Shown here: positions 17,528-26,637 of the stretch, one piece after another | Layout: each line of letters begins with the position of its first letter | Numbering within the stretch: the stretch's first letter is position 1 | Program-made: the position numbers and the translations under genes | Source of the DNA: Echinicola rosea | GTDB lineage: Bacteria; Bacteroidota; Bacteroidia; Cytophagales; Cyclobacteriaceae | Assembly: GCF_005281475.1 (NCBI RefSeq) | Contig: NZ_CP040106.1 | Location: forward strand, 129,501 to 193,500 | DNA length: 64,000 bases | Reading direction: 5' to 3' | The notes under the pieces: generated by a model | What the model saw: the letters and a program-made list of their open reading frames with translations, nothing else | The model's database searches: none | Told to the model about the DNA's origin: nothing

Positions 17528-18815
17528 ATAGAATTTCTTTTAGCGAAGCTTCATTGGCATCGAGGATATGCGCTACGTGCTCATCGGTCAACGCCGTACT
17601 CAAAAACAGGCTTTCAAATTGCGATGGTGGCAAGTACACGCCTCGCTTCAGCATGGCTTGGAAATACTTACCAAACAATGCCGTATCAGAGGTTTTGGCA
17701 GCTTCAAAGTCCACTACTTTTTTGGATGTAAAAAACAAACTGTACATGCTTCCCAAATGGGTCATGGTATAATCCAATCCCAATTTTTCAAGGCTAGCCT
17801 TGACGCCTGCTACCAGCTTGCTTCCTATTTGGTCGAGCTTCGTATATATCTCTGGATGCTGATAGAGATGGTCCAGCATGGCCATTCCTGCAGCCATGGC
17901 AATGGGATTACCCGACAATGTCCCAGCTTGATAAACAGGCCCGACAGGGGAAACGTAGTCCATGATTTCTTTCTTCCCCCCATAAGCCCCCACAGGCATC
18001 CCTCCACCGATGATCTTACCCATGGTGGTCAAATCCGGTGTAACGCCAAATACTTCCTGGGCACCTCCTTGGGCAAGACGAAAGCCGGTCATCACCTCAT
18101 CAAAGATCAAAACGATCCCTTCTTCGTCACAGAGCTTTCTTAGTCCCTGCAAAAAGCCTTCTTCTGGCAATACCAACCCCATATTCCCTGGAACAGGCTC
18201 TAGGATAATCGCTGCCACTTCGTCCTTATTCGCCTCCACTACTTCCCTCACAGCGGTCAGATCATTGTAAGGAGCCAACAAAGTATCCTTTGCCGTGCCC
18301 TTGGTCACCCCTGGGGAATTGGGCGCGCCCATTGTCATCGCCCCTGATCCAGCTGCGATCAAAAAGGAATCGCCATGGCCATGATAATTCCCTTCAAATT
18401 TAATAAACTTATCACGGCCGGTATAGCCCCTGGCAAGTCTTACTGCGGACATGGTAGCTTCTGTACCAGAATTGACCATCCTTACTTTTTCCACAGAAGG
18501 GACCATCTTACAGATCAATTCTGCGATATCAATTTCTTTTGCCGTGGGCGCGCCAAATGACGTCCCATTTTCCACCGCCTTGACAATGGCCTCATTTATC
18601 GCTGGATGGTTGTGCCCCAAAATCATCGGCCCCCAGCTATTGATCAGCTCGATGTAGCGGTTATCATCCTCATCGTAGAGATAGGCTCCTTCAGCTTTTT
18701 TGATGAACAAAGGATCACCCCCTACGGCCTTAAAAGCCCTCACGGGGGAATTTACGCCTCCGGGGATAAAATCTTGAGCATTTGAAAAAAGCGACTTGCT
18801 ATTTTGGATGTTCAT
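17526..18815 (-). CDS. hemL: Glutamate-1-semialdehyde 2,1-aminomutase
   Basis: PLP enzyme that turns glutamate-1-semialdehyde, the HemA product, into 5-aminolevulinate. At 429 residues it has the family length. It shows [13 protein letters not shown] at the N-terminus, [16 protein letters not shown] (about 119-134), [29 protein letters not shown] with the PLP Asp, and the Schiff-base lysine in [16 protein letters not shown] (about 265-280). It follows the LpoA-like gene after 9 bases and is probably transcribed with it, ending in the strong terminator at 17485-17527. Confidence 0.96.
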   Translation of the reverse strand: MNIQNSKSLFSNAQDFIPGGVNSPVRAFKAVGGDPLFIKKAEGAYLYDEDDNRYIELINSWGPMILGHNHPAINEAIVKAVENGTSFGAPTAKEIDIAELICKMVPSVEKVRMVNSGTEATMSAVRLARGYTGRDKFIKFEGNYHGHGDSFLIAAGSGAMTMGAPNSPGVTKGTAKDTLLAPYNDLTAVREVVEANKDEVAAIILEPVPGNMGLVLPEEGFLQGLRKLCDEEGIVLIFDEVMTGFRLAQGGAQEVFGVTPDLTTMGKIIGGGMPVGAYGGKKEIMDYVSPVGPVYQAGTLSGNPIAMAAGMAMLDHLYQHPEIYTKLDQIGSKLVAGVKASLEKLGLDYTMTHLGSMYSLFFTSKKVVDFEAAKTSDTALFGKYFQAMLKRGVYLPPSQFESLFLSTALTDEHVAHILDANEASLKEIL

Positions 18816-18824
18816 TTAAACGTA

Positions 18825-20498
18825 TTATTTGATTTCTTCAATTTTACCATTATCAAGCTTCAGAAAAGGCACATACTGATTGGACTGGCTATTCTTAAAA
18901 TCAAGCCCAAAGCCCAAACTGGATTGTATAGCCCCTTGTTGGTTGAGATTTTTCCTAAAGTCAAAGCCCTCGCTGGAATTGATCGTCTCAGCTACCCAGT
19001 TCATCAAGTCAAAGCCGATGTATGCATTGGAGCCAGGGTAAGTGCTGTATTGTTCAAAAAAACGAAACCTGAAATCCTCTGTTCCCTCCTTAGCAAAATC
19101 CACTGTGTTATTCCCAATATAGTTCAGGTCATTCCCCTCCAGCATTTCAAAATTGGCAAAATTAAAATACAACCAACTGTCCATCACATAAATCGGCACA
19201 CTGGTACTAAGGGATTCCAACAGGGACAAAGTAGGCGAGGCAATGTAAGGGTCATCCGAAAAGATCACAATTTGGTCCGCCCTAGCGTCCATCCCTGGCT
19301 TTAAGCCTGTATCGGAAAGGAAGTCTCTGATATTATTAGAACTTACCTTTTTATTGGATACGATTTGATAACCTCTCTTGGAGGCTTCTTCTGCCAACTG
19401 ACGCGCCATCAATTCATCCCGGGAGGAGCCCGAGTAGGCCAGCGCTATCCGATTACCCGTACTATGTTTCCTGCCATACGCCAATAGCTTGTCCACAATT
19501 ACCTCCGTGGAAGGCCTGAAAAGATAGGCATAATCAGTATCGCCAAACGTCTCCTTTATATTGGAAAGTGGGTTTATAAAAGGGATCTTATGACGGTCTG
19601 CAAAACCGGAAACCAAGGCTGTCTCCTCCGGATAGATAGGACCTACAATGACATCTACCTGGTTAAAAAACGGATCAGCCAGGATTTTTTTGACTACCGC
19701 ATTTTTTCGCTCGGTGTCAAAGGTCCTTACATTGATATCCATGCCTTTTTTCTTGGCATCTTTGATAGCCATGTCCAAGCCTTGATAAAGCTCAAAAACA
19801 AAGTTCCCTGCATCCAGATTCCTCACACCGGTACCTCCTTGGTAATTAAAAGGAAGCACAATGGCGACATCCAAGGTATTATTTTTCACCCTATCCATTG
19901 ATGGGCCTTCCCCTTCTTCTCCGGCAAGGTTCATATCGTTCAGCTCTGCTAACAGTTTTTTCTCATTGGAAGAAAGCACCGATTGCTTTAGTAATTTTTC
20001 TTTCAGGGCAAGGCTATATCCTTTATTTTCCTTGAAGGCAGAATAATGTGCCACCAATAAACTTACGGTCACGCTATTGCTGCAATAATCATAACTGGCC
20101 CGATAACCTTCCTCTCTGATCGTCTCGTTATCGATTTTGCCCATGGCACTTAGCCCGTCATAAGCTTGGTTTAGGGAAAAATTGGTCGTGCCCAATAGGT
20201 AAAATGCTTCATCTTCCTTCTCCCAATTGTAATCGGTCACTAGCTGCTCCAAAGTAGCTTTGGCTAACTGGTATTGTTGGTTTTTGTTAGCAGCCCTCGC
20301 AAAATGATAGCGGGCATAAAGGGACAGTTTTCCATAATTGTTGTAATCCAAATAAGGACGCAACTGTTCCATTGCCACATCTGGACTTCCGCTGTCAATC
20401 AATCGCACGGCAGAGCTATAGCCTGTCCCTGTCTGCTGTGCCAGCACGGGGCTGCCCAACAACATGACGACCAATAAAAATATGTTTATCTTTCTCAT
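18825..20498 (-). CDS. LpoA-like exported protein: TPR region plus type 1 periplasmic-binding fold
   Basis: A 557-residue exported protein with a signal peptide ending near VLAQ (about 21). The N-terminal half (about 25-200) is helical and TPR-like (YARYHFARAANKNQQYQLAK, AFYLLGTTNFSLNQAYDGLS). The C-terminal half (about 215-555) is a type 1 periplasmic-binding domain (LDVAIVLPFNYQGG, DVIVGPIYPEETALVSGFA, PFINPLSN, YIGFDLMNWVAET). This TPR-plus-PBP1 order is that of LpoA, the outer-membrane activator of PBP1A, and of some LivK-like proteins. No ABC permease or ATPase gene is adjacent, which argues against nutrient uptake. No lipobox Cys is visible. It lies directly upstream of hemL. Confidence 0.78.
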   Translation of the reverse strand: MRKINIFLLVVMLLGSPVLAQQTGTGYSSAVRLIDSGSPDVAMEQLRPYLDYNNYGKLSLYARYHFARAANKNQQYQLAKATLEQLVTDYNWEKEDEAFYLLGTTNFSLNQAYDGLSAMGKIDNETIREEGYRASYDYCSNSVTVSLLVAHYSAFKENKGYSLALKEKLLKQSVLSSNEKKLLAELNDMNLAGEEGEGPSMDRVKNNTLDVAIVLPFNYQGGTGVRNLDAGNFVFELYQGLDMAIKDAKKKGMDINVRTFDTERKNAVVKKILADPFFNQVDVIVGPIYPEETALVSGFADRHKIPFINPLSNIKETFGDTDYAYLFRPSTEVIVDKLLAYGRKHSTGNRIALAYSGSSRDELMARQLAEEASKRGYQIVSNKKVSSNNIRDFLSDTGLKPGMDARADQIVIFSDDPYIASPTLSLLESLSTSVPIYVMDSWLYFNFANFEMLEGNDLNYIGNNTVDFAKEGTEDFRFRFFEQYSTYPGSNAYIGFDLMNWVAETINSSEGFDFRKNLNQQGAIQSSLGFGLDFKNSQSNQYVPFLKLDNGKIEEIK

Positions 20499-20685
20499 GG
20501 GTAAATTTAACTTACAATCATTGTGAAGACATTGACTGCCCTAACCAAAATTACAGGTAGTTCATTTTGGGTAAACTGAAACTGAGCAGCCTCTAGGCAA
20601 CCTATGCCCGTCCAAGGGTAAACTCAAACACTATACCTTTCTAAGACGGATTACGAATTTAATTGATTTTGAAACAAAACCACAT

Positions 20686-20713
20686 AAAAAAAGCCTGATT
20701 TACACCAGGCTTT
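20686..20713 (-). terminator. Rho-independent terminator of guaA
   Basis: AAAGCCTG (20690-20697) pairs with CAGGCTTT (20706-20713). On the minus strand it continues into a run of seven T. It lies 6 bases after the guaA stop. Confidence 0.78.
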
Positions 20714-20718
20714 TCGGT

Positions 20719-22248
20719 TTATTCCCACTCAATGGTCGCAGGCGGCTTAGAGCTGATGTCATACACCACTCTATTGACCCCTTTCACCTTATTGATAATT
20801 TCATTGGATATTTTCCCCAAAAACTCATAGGGTAAGTGCACCCAGTCTGCAGTCATACCATCTACGGAAGTTACCGCTCTTAGCGCCACCACCTGCTCGT
20901 AAGTCCGCTCATCTCCCATCACACCTACTGACTGAACCGGCAGCAATATGGCTCCTGCTTGCCACACTTCATCATAGAGCTTATCGTCTTTAAGGCCTTG
21001 GATAAAGATGTGATCCACCTCTTGTAGAATGGCCACTTTTTCTGGGGTAATGTCTCCCAAAATCCTTATGGCCAAACCTGGCCCTGGGAACGGATGCCGA
21101 CCGATAATATTCTCAGGAATCTGCAAAGCCCTCCCTACTTCTCTCACCCCGTCTTTAAACAAGGTATTGAGCGGCTCTACTACTTTCAACTTCATGAAAT
21201 CCGGCAATCCCCCCACATTATGGTGAGACTTGATCGTAGCAGAAGGCCCGTTTACAGAAACGGATTCGATGACATCAGGGTAGATCGTACCCTGACCGAG
21301 CCACTTTACTCCTTGGATTTTATGTGCCTCGTCATCAAACACTTCAATAAACGTATTTCCGATCGCTTTTCTCTTCTCTTCAGGATCACTTTTACCGGCC
21401 AATGCATCATAAAAGCGTTGTTTGGCATCCACACCGATCACATTTAGGCCAAGGTGTTTATAGGAATCGAGCACTTCCTCGTATTCATTTTTTCTCAACA
21501 GGCCATTGTCCACAAATACACAGGTCAGGTTATCGCCAATTGCCCTATGGATCAGTGTTGCTGCCACAGACGAATCTACCCCGCCGGACAGTCCCATAAC
21601 CACTTTATCCTCCCCAATCTTCTCCTTCAGCTCATCGATCGTCGCATCGATGAACACATCAGAAGTCCAATCCTGACTGCACCCACAAATTTGCACGACA
21701 AAATTTCTGAGCACGTTTTTACCTTCTTCGGAATGGGTTACTTCCGGGTGAAACTGGATACCAAACGTATCTTCGCCAGGCACCTTGAACGCAGCCACTT
21801 TTACCGAAGCCGTGCTGGAAATCACTTCCCAGCCACTTGGAAGTTCCTTGATGGTATCACCATGGGACATCCACACTTGCGAACCATGGGTTACCTCGTG
21901 GAACAAATCATTGTGCTTGTCGATAAAATTCAGGTTTGCCCGACCGTATTCCCTGATTTCGGAAGGTGTCACATTGCCACCATATTTTTGGGCGAGCAAT
22001 TGGGACCCGTAGCAAACGCCCAAAAGGGGTAATTTACCTCTGAATTGTTCAAGATCTACATCTGGAGAGCCTTCATCCCTCACCGAGCAGGGGCTGCCCG
22101 ACAGGATCACCCCTTTGATATCGGGCGTGATTTCCGGGATGTTATTATAGGGGTGGATTTCACAGTACACATCGAGTTCTCTTACTCTTCTGGCAATAAG
22201 CTGCGTGTACTGGGATCCAAAGTCTAGGATAAGTATCTGTTCTGCCAT
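20719..22248 (-). CDS. guaA: GMP synthase (glutamine-hydrolysing)
   Basis: Converts XMP to GMP using glutamine and ATP. The protein has 509 residues. The class I amidotransferase domain comes first, with [20 protein letters not shown] at the start, nucleophile GVCYGSQL (Cys about 80) and HPEVTHSE (His/Glu about 167-172). The ATP pyrophosphatase domain follows with the P-loop [12 protein letters not shown] (about 221-232), then the C-terminal dimer domain ending PPATIEWE. I use the ATG at 22248 ([11 protein letters not shown]) because the upstream ATG at 22254 overlaps a candidate promoter element. Monocistronic with its own terminator. Confidence 0.97.
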   Translation of the reverse strand: MAEQILILDFGSQYTQLIARRVRELDVYCEIHPYNNIPEITPDIKGVILSGSPCSVRDEGSPDVDLEQFRGKLPLLGVCYGSQLLAQKYGGNVTPSEIREYGRANLNFIDKHNDLFHEVTHGSQVWMSHGDTIKELPSGWEVISSTASVKVAAFKVPGEDTFGIQFHPEVTHSEEGKNVLRNFVVQICGCSQDWTSDVFIDATIDELKEKIGEDKVVMGLSGGVDSSVAATLIHRAIGDNLTCVFVDNGLLRKNEYEEVLDSYKHLGLNVIGVDAKQRFYDALAGKSDPEEKRKAIGNTFIEVFDDEAHKIQGVKWLGQGTIYPDVIESVSVNGPSATIKSHHNVGGLPDFMKLKVVEPLNTLFKDGVREVGRALQIPENIIGRHPFPGPGLAIRILGDITPEKVAILQEVDHIFIQGLKDDKLYDEVWQAGAILLPVQSVGVMGDERTYEQVVALRAVTSVDGMTADWVHLPYEFLGKISNEIINKVKGVNRVVYDISSKPPATIEWE

Positions 22249-22251
22249 GCG

Positions 22252-22259
22252 CAAAGGTA
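22252..22259 (-). promoter_or_regulatory. Candidate -7 element abutting the guaA start
   Basis: Minus-strand TACCTTTG fits TAnnTTTG exactly and ends only 3 bases before the guaA ATG, which would give a leaderless or nearly leaderless mRNA. No clear -33 TTTG. Confidence 0.4.
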
Positions 22260-22314
22260 ATCACACTTCCATTAACGGAAAAGCCGAAGATGAAAATTTC
22301 GAAATTTTATTTGG

Positions 22315-22355
22315 AAAAAAAATGTTACCCTTTGATTTCTCACAGGGTGACATTT
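22315..22355 (-). terminator. Terminator of the amino-sugar operon
   Basis: AAATGTTACCCT (22320-22331) pairs with AGGGTGACATTT (22344-22355) with one G-U. On the minus strand it is followed by about eight T. It ends the six-gene unit about 50 bases after the GH109-like stop. Confidence 0.8.
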
Positions 22356-22404
22356 CGATTCGTTTATTGGTAATCTAAAAGATCTACAGTGCAACTACTT
22401 ATCC

Positions 22405-23817
22405 CTAAATCCTCACACCGGTGTCTCCTCCGCCCTCTAGGGTGATGCTTACAGGCGTATTGGTTTTCCAAGAGCCTCCGGTAAAGTCCGGCACATCGAT
22501 GGAAGTAGCCTTGTTGGCAACAGACCACTCGGACAGTGGAGAAAAGGCACTCCAAAGTGCCGCATCATACACGTCCTGATCCAGTGGAAGGCCGTTTCTC
22601 AGACAATCCACCAGTCTCCAGGTCATCATAAAATCCATACCGCCGTGTCCACCAATTTTCTTGGCCATCTCTCCCACTTTCTTGGTGATCTCTGGGGTGT
22701 ATTTTTCTTCCAGCTCAGTCATTTGCTCTTCCGAGAACCAACGATGTCCTGTTGCCACACCTTGTTTTGGCCATTTTCTGGCGATACCTTTGGTACCGCT
22801 CACCAAATGGATCCTGGAATATGGCCTTGGAGAGGTCACATCGTGCTGGATCATGATGGATCTGCCCTTTTTGGTCTTCACCATGGTGGTATTCATATTT
22901 CCGCGGAACTGCATATTGGCGTAGGAAGCGAAGAAATCATCCTCCGCTGCCAATTCCTGGGCATGCTGCTGCATCATAAAATCATTGCTGGACAAGGAGG
23001 TCAGGTAATCCATTTGATCGCCTCTGTTGATGTCCATGATTTGGCAGATTGGGCCTAAGCCGTGTGTCGCATAGAGGTTACCGTTTCTATGGGCATTTTC
23101 CTTTAACCTCCACATATCTTCATAGCCACCCTCTTTCTTGAAATTAAGACCGAGAAGGTCGTGAAGGTAAGCGCCTTCACCATGGATCACATCACCAAAG
23201 AAGCCATCCCTGGCCATATTGAGCGTCATCATTTCGAAAAAGTCATAGCAGCAATTCTCCATCATCATGCAGTGCTTCTTGGTACGCTCGGAAGTTTCCA
23301 CCAGCTCCCAGCACTCCTCTAGCGTCTTCGCTGCGGGCACCTCGATCGCCACGTGCTTGTCAGATTCCATTGCATAAACGGCCATCGGCACGTGCCATTC
23401 CCAAGGGGTGAGGACAAACACGATGTCCAGGTCATCACGGTTCACCATCTTTTTCCAGGCATATGCTGAACCAGAATACGTATCGGGATCATGTGGAGAG
23501 TCCTTTAGCATTTCCTTTACCTTGTTTACCTTTTCTGGAACCAAGTCACAGATGGCCTTGATCTCCACGCCTTCTATCTTACTCATCCGCTCCACATGGC
23601 CCGGACCGCGCATTCCCAAACCAATAAAGCCTGCCCGTACCGTATCCAACTTGGGAGCCCCATAGCCCGACATGTTAAACCGCTGGTTGTTTTTTCTTTT
23701 ACTCTGTCTTAATACTTCGTCCAACTGTGGCTGGGTAAATCCGCTCATGCCAGCTCCTACCAACCCCATACCTGCAAGCCCGGATAGCTTAAGAAAATCT
23801 CTTCTATTATTGCTCAT
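22405..23817 (-). CDS. GH109-like Gfo/Idh/MocA glycosidase, Tat-exported
   Basis: A 470-residue NAD-dependent Gfo/Idh/MocA protein that most resembles glycoside hydrolase family 109, whose founding activity is alpha-N-acetylgalactosaminidase through an oxidation-elimination cycle. A twin-arginine signal (NNRRDFLKLSGLAG, residues 3-16) indicates folded export. The Rossmann motif GFIGLGMRGPGHV lies at about 62-74, then TPWEWHVPMAVYAM, VAIEVPAAKTLEECW, MMENCCYDFFEMM, and late GGHGGMDFMMTWRL, all GH109-like. It is last in the operon, 59 bases after the amidohydrolase. The adjacent amino-sugar phosphate genes fit release of GalNAc outside the cytoplasm. A plain sugar dehydrogenase is the alternative. 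Confidence 0.82.
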   Translation of the reverse strand: MSNNRRDFLKLSGLAGMGLVGAGMSGFTQPQLDEVLRQSKRKNNQRFNMSGYGAPKLDTVRAGFIGLGMRGPGHVERMSKIEGVEIKAICDLVPEKVNKVKEMLKDSPHDPDTYSGSAYAWKKMVNRDDLDIVFVLTPWEWHVPMAVYAMESDKHVAIEVPAAKTLEECWELVETSERTKKHCMMMENCCYDFFEMMTLNMARDGFFGDVIHGEGAYLHDLLGLNFKKEGGYEDMWRLKENAHRNGNLYATHGLGPICQIMDINRGDQMDYLTSLSSNDFMMQQHAQELAAEDDFFASYANMQFRGNMNTTMVKTKKGRSIMIQHDVTSPRPYSRIHLVSGTKGIARKWPKQGVATGHRWFSEEQMTELEEKYTPEITKKVGEMAKKIGGHGGMDFMMTWRLVDCLRNGLPLDQDVYDAALWSAFSPLSEWSVANKATSIDVPDFTGGSWKTNTPVSITLEGGGDTGVRI

Positions 23818-23876
23818 AATAATGACTTTTTTGGTTAGTGTTAATGTAAATTTCCAAAACAGCTTCGTTCAGGTCG

Positions 23877-24860
23877 TCATTCAAAACCATAAACCCTGGC
23901 CGCATTGGTATAGAATAGTTTCTGCAATACTTCTTCAGGTAAATCAAGCCCTTGGAACGTACCGGAAAACTCAGGCGCTTCCAGCTCCTTGGATGTTGCG
24001 AAGAAGTCCCAGTGAAAGTTCCATAACTGCTCGAACCGATCCGCCACACCTTGATCGCCAAACGAACCATCGTCGATCACATCGGTACCGTACATGATCC
24101 GATCTTGGTATTTGATCATAAACGTCCGAACATCTTCCCAGCGATCTTTGGCCTGTAGCTGTAAATGGCAAACCCGCTCGGCCACATCCGTCTGAAGGTT
24201 GGGATACCTATCCAACCTTGCCGCCACTTCATCAATGCTCCACTCCATGCTCAGCAAATGCAAGCCTACAAATTGAAGGTTTGGATGACGCTCCAAAATC
24301 CGATCTCTGGCATTCATCTGCTCCTCATATGAAGGATATTCCGGATGGAGATGCATGTGGTATTCGGGATGATTGGAAAAATATTCCCGATCCGAATCCA
24401 CCGTCATTTCATCCAATGGTAACCAACAATTTTTAGGTTCTCCCTGATGACCGATCAATAGGATATCGCTCTGCTCAAGAAAATCAAGGATTGGCTTGAT
24501 TCGCTCATCATCGATCATGATAAAACGACCTTGACGATCCTTCAGGTCCATGCCGATATTTTTCCAAATTTTCACGCCACTTGCACCTTTCTCCAGGCCA
24601 CGCTGTATTTGTTCAATAGCCTTGGCTGCCCATCCTTCCTCATTTATCCCTTCTGTCGAAAAAGAAGCAATAAACTTGATGCGGTTTGGGTACTGGTGTT
24701 CCAGTTGCTTGAGTACTTCTTGCTGTCCCTCGATGGTGTCAAAAAAAGGTATCTCCGTATTGATCGAAAGAAATGATGCACCATATGCCAGTGCCTTCTC
24801 CATTTTTTCGATGGAAGTGGTGTTTAAATGTACGTGTGCATCTATAAAAGGACGAATCAT
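23877..24860 (-). CDS. Amidohydrolase-2 family metal-dependent hydrolase
   Basis: A 327-residue TIM-barrel amidohydrolase. The metal-binding HVH motif is FIDAHVHLNTT (about 5-15), followed by GASGVKIWKNIG with a barrel Lys, the LLIGHQGEP histidine (about 150), FVGLHLLSMEW, and the late Asp in MYGTDVIDD (about 255-263). This pattern is that of the amidohydrolase-2 group (lactonases, decarboxylases), not NagA. Its ATG shares a base with the aldolase stop (TAATG), so translation is coupled. The operon has no recognisable GalNAc-6-phosphate deacetylase, so this enzyme is a candidate for that step or for a lactone hydrolysis. Substrate unknown. Confidence 0.75.
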   Translation of the reverse strand: MIRPFIDAHVHLNTTSIEKMEKALAYGASFLSINTEIPFFDTIEGQQEVLKQLEHQYPNRIKFIASFSTEGINEEGWAAKAIEQIQRGLEKGASGVKIWKNIGMDLKDRQGRFIMIDDERIKPILDFLEQSDILLIGHQGEPKNCWLPLDEMTVDSDREYFSNHPEYHMHLHPEYPSYEEQMNARDRILERHPNLQFVGLHLLSMEWSIDEVAARLDRYPNLQTDVAERVCHLQLQAKDRWEDVRTFMIKYQDRIMYGTDVIDDGSFGDQGVADRFEQLWNFHWDFFATSKELEAPEFSGTFQGLDLPEEVLQKLFYTNAARVYGFE

Positions 24861-25687
24861 TATTTTTCGTTTTTCATGATATCCAACTTGTAGCTGACCA
24901 GGTCAGTCACTTCCTTGGTGGCCTTTGGGAAGACTTTCCGAAGGTCGATTTCCTCATTTTTCAGCAGCAGCTGCTGTAGCGTCTTCATGAATATGTTTTT
25001 GATTTCCGTGGCCAAGTTTACTTTGCAGATGCCTCTGGAAATAGCCTTCCGTAGCTGCTCTTCAGGCACCCCAGAACTGCCATGAAGGACTAAAGCGGCA
25101 TCTGTCTCCGAAGCGATTTCACTCAATAGGTCAAACTGCAATTTAGGCTCTTCTTTGTAAAAGCCATGTGCTGTACCAATGGAAATGGCCAATGCATCGA
25201 CCCCAGTTTGCTCCACAAAGGTTTTGGCCTCCTCAGCGGTGGTAAACCCTTGATGCTCGTGAGACTGTCCCAGCTTGGCCACGTATCCGAGCTCTGCCTC
25301 CACGTTGGCACCGTATTTATGTGCCCTCTTTACTACTTCTTGGGTGATTTTTACATTTTCTTCAAAAGGCAATTCACTGCCATCGATCATCACCGAATCA
25401 AACCCGGCATCCAAGCAGGCCTGTGCCAGCTCCACACTTCCTCCATGGTCCAAATGGATCCATCCTTCAACGCCATATTCATCCAGTGCTGCCCTGCCCA
25501 TGGCCACAGCTGTACGGAGCCCCATGTAGTCAATAGAGCTTTGGGTCAACTGGAGTATCACTGGCTCATCCATACTGGATGCGGCCTTCAAGACTCCCTG
25601 TAGCGTTTCCAGATTATAGAAATTGGTGGCCAATAGCCCGCGTTTCTGGGCTGTAAATTCCTGTAATTTATGCTTTAACTTCATCAC
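24860..25687 (-). CDS. Class II ketose-bisphosphate aldolase (KbaY/GatY/Fba family)
   Basis: A 275-residue zinc-dependent class II aldolase. It shows WIHLDHGGSVELAQACLDAG with the zinc His (about 78-97), SVMIDGSELPFEEN, VEAELGYVAKLGQ, IGTAHGFYKEEPKL with a second zinc His, and LHGSSGVPEEQLRKAI with the third. The length and the missing Fba insertions fit the KbaY/GatY tagatose-1,6-bisphosphate group. With an agaS-like gene and two sugar kinases in the same operon, tagatose-1,6-bisphosphate cleavage to dihydroxyacetone phosphate and glyceraldehyde-3-phosphate is the likely reaction. Fructose-1,6-bisphosphate specificity cannot be excluded from sequence alone. Confidence 0.88.
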   Translation of the reverse strand: MMKLKHKLQEFTAQKRGLLATNFYNLETLQGVLKAASSMDEPVILQLTQSSIDYMGLRTAVAMGRAALDEYGVEGWIHLDHGGSVELAQACLDAGFDSVMIDGSELPFEENVKITQEVVKRAHKYGANVEAELGYVAKLGQSHEHQGFTTAEEAKTFVEQTGVDALAISIGTAHGFYKEEPKLQFDLLSEIASETDAALVLHGSSGVPEEQLRKAISRGICKVNLATEIKNIFMKTLQQLLLKNEEIDLRKVFPKATKEVTDLVSYKLDIMKNEK

Positions 25688-25692
25688 TATGA

Positions 25693-26637
25693 TTAAATTT
25701 CTTGATCAAATTGGGACTTTGCCCGTTCTTTTACTGCTTTTAGGGAGTTGAATGCTCCCGTTCCTCCTGCGGCTGTGGTATTTATAGCGCCCATGAGATT
25801 CCCATGGCGCAGGCAAGCCTCCCAGTCTGCTCCTTCAAGGAACTTACTGATAAATCCTGCATTAAAACTGTCTCCAGCACCTATAGCGTCCACAAACTGG
25901 TCGTTCACAAAAGCCTTCACCTCAGTAACCTGACCATTTTCACACACCAAACCACCCTTCATGCCCATTTTCAGGGCCACTGTATTGGTATATGGCTTGA
26001 CCGCTTCAAGGGCTTCATTTACCGATCCCTTTCCGGTCAGGGCCAATAGCTCTGCTTCATTAGGGAGGAAAATGTCCACAAAAGGCAGGCATTCTTCATA
26101 GTCAAAATTCCACTGATCATCAGGGTCCACTTGCAGGTCTAGCGAAGTGGTCATACCCGCTGCTTTTGCCTTTTTGAAAATGGCCGTTATGTCCTTTTGG
26201 ATTCCCTTCTGTAGAAAATAATTGGAAAGATGGAAATGCCTGAACGTACCTCCCCGGTCCCAAGGAATATCCTCCATGGTCAATGCCTCCATTGCTCCGC
26301 AATAAGTCACATTCGCACGGTCCTGATCATAGTTCATGACCACCGTAAGCCCCGTCTGAAGTTGATCAGCTGTTGAAATAAAATTGGTATCCACGTTTTT
26401 GGCTTTCAAGGTTTCCTTCACCATATGACCAAAATCATCCCCGCCAACCTTCCCGCAAAAAGCCGTATCCACGCCCAACGTTGCTATATTTGAGGCAAAA
26501 ATTGCCGATGAACTCCCCAACACCACATCCATCTTTTGGGCCACTTTTTCGCTGCCCATTTCCGGAAATCCCTGGATCTGGTTTAGGATCAGGTCAATGT
26601 TCAGTTCACCGACTACCAGTAAATCCATTTTACCCAT
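25693..26637 (-). CDS. PfkB/ribokinase family sugar kinase
   Basis: A 314-residue PfkB-family kinase. The N-terminal sugar-binding part is LLVVGELNIDLILNQIQGFPEMG, a KVGGDDFGHMV segment follows, and the catalytic region is DAIGAGDSFNAGF (about 245-257) with the Asp base in GAGD. The AINTTAAGGTGAF stretch near the end lies in the nucleotide site. Substrate unknown: in this operon a GalNAc or galactosamine kinase role (the AgaK step) would fit, since the neighbouring LacC-like kinase can do the second phosphorylation. It overlaps the LacC-like gene by 8 bases if the first ATG is used; a second ATG at 26628 leaves a 1-base gap. Confidence 0.85.
   Translation of the reverse strand: MGKMDLLVVGELNIDLILNQIQGFPEMGSEKVAQKMDVVLGSSSAIFASNIATLGVDTAFCGKVGGDDFGHMVKETLKAKNVDTNFISTADQLQTGLTVVMNYDQDRANVTYCGAMEALTMEDIPWDRGGTFRHFHLSNYFLQKGIQKDITAIFKKAKAAGMTTSLDLQVDPDDQWNFDYEECLPFVDIFLPNEAELLALTGKGSVNEALEAVKPYTNTVALKMGMKGGLVCENGQVTEVKAFVNDQFVDAIGAGDSFNAGFISKFLEGADWEACLRHGNLMGAINTTAAGGTGAFNSLKAVKERAKSQFDQEI

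Noticed and set aside
17568..18143. 191-codon plus-strand frame opposite hemL
   Set aside because: Antisense to a conserved enzyme, with no family features.
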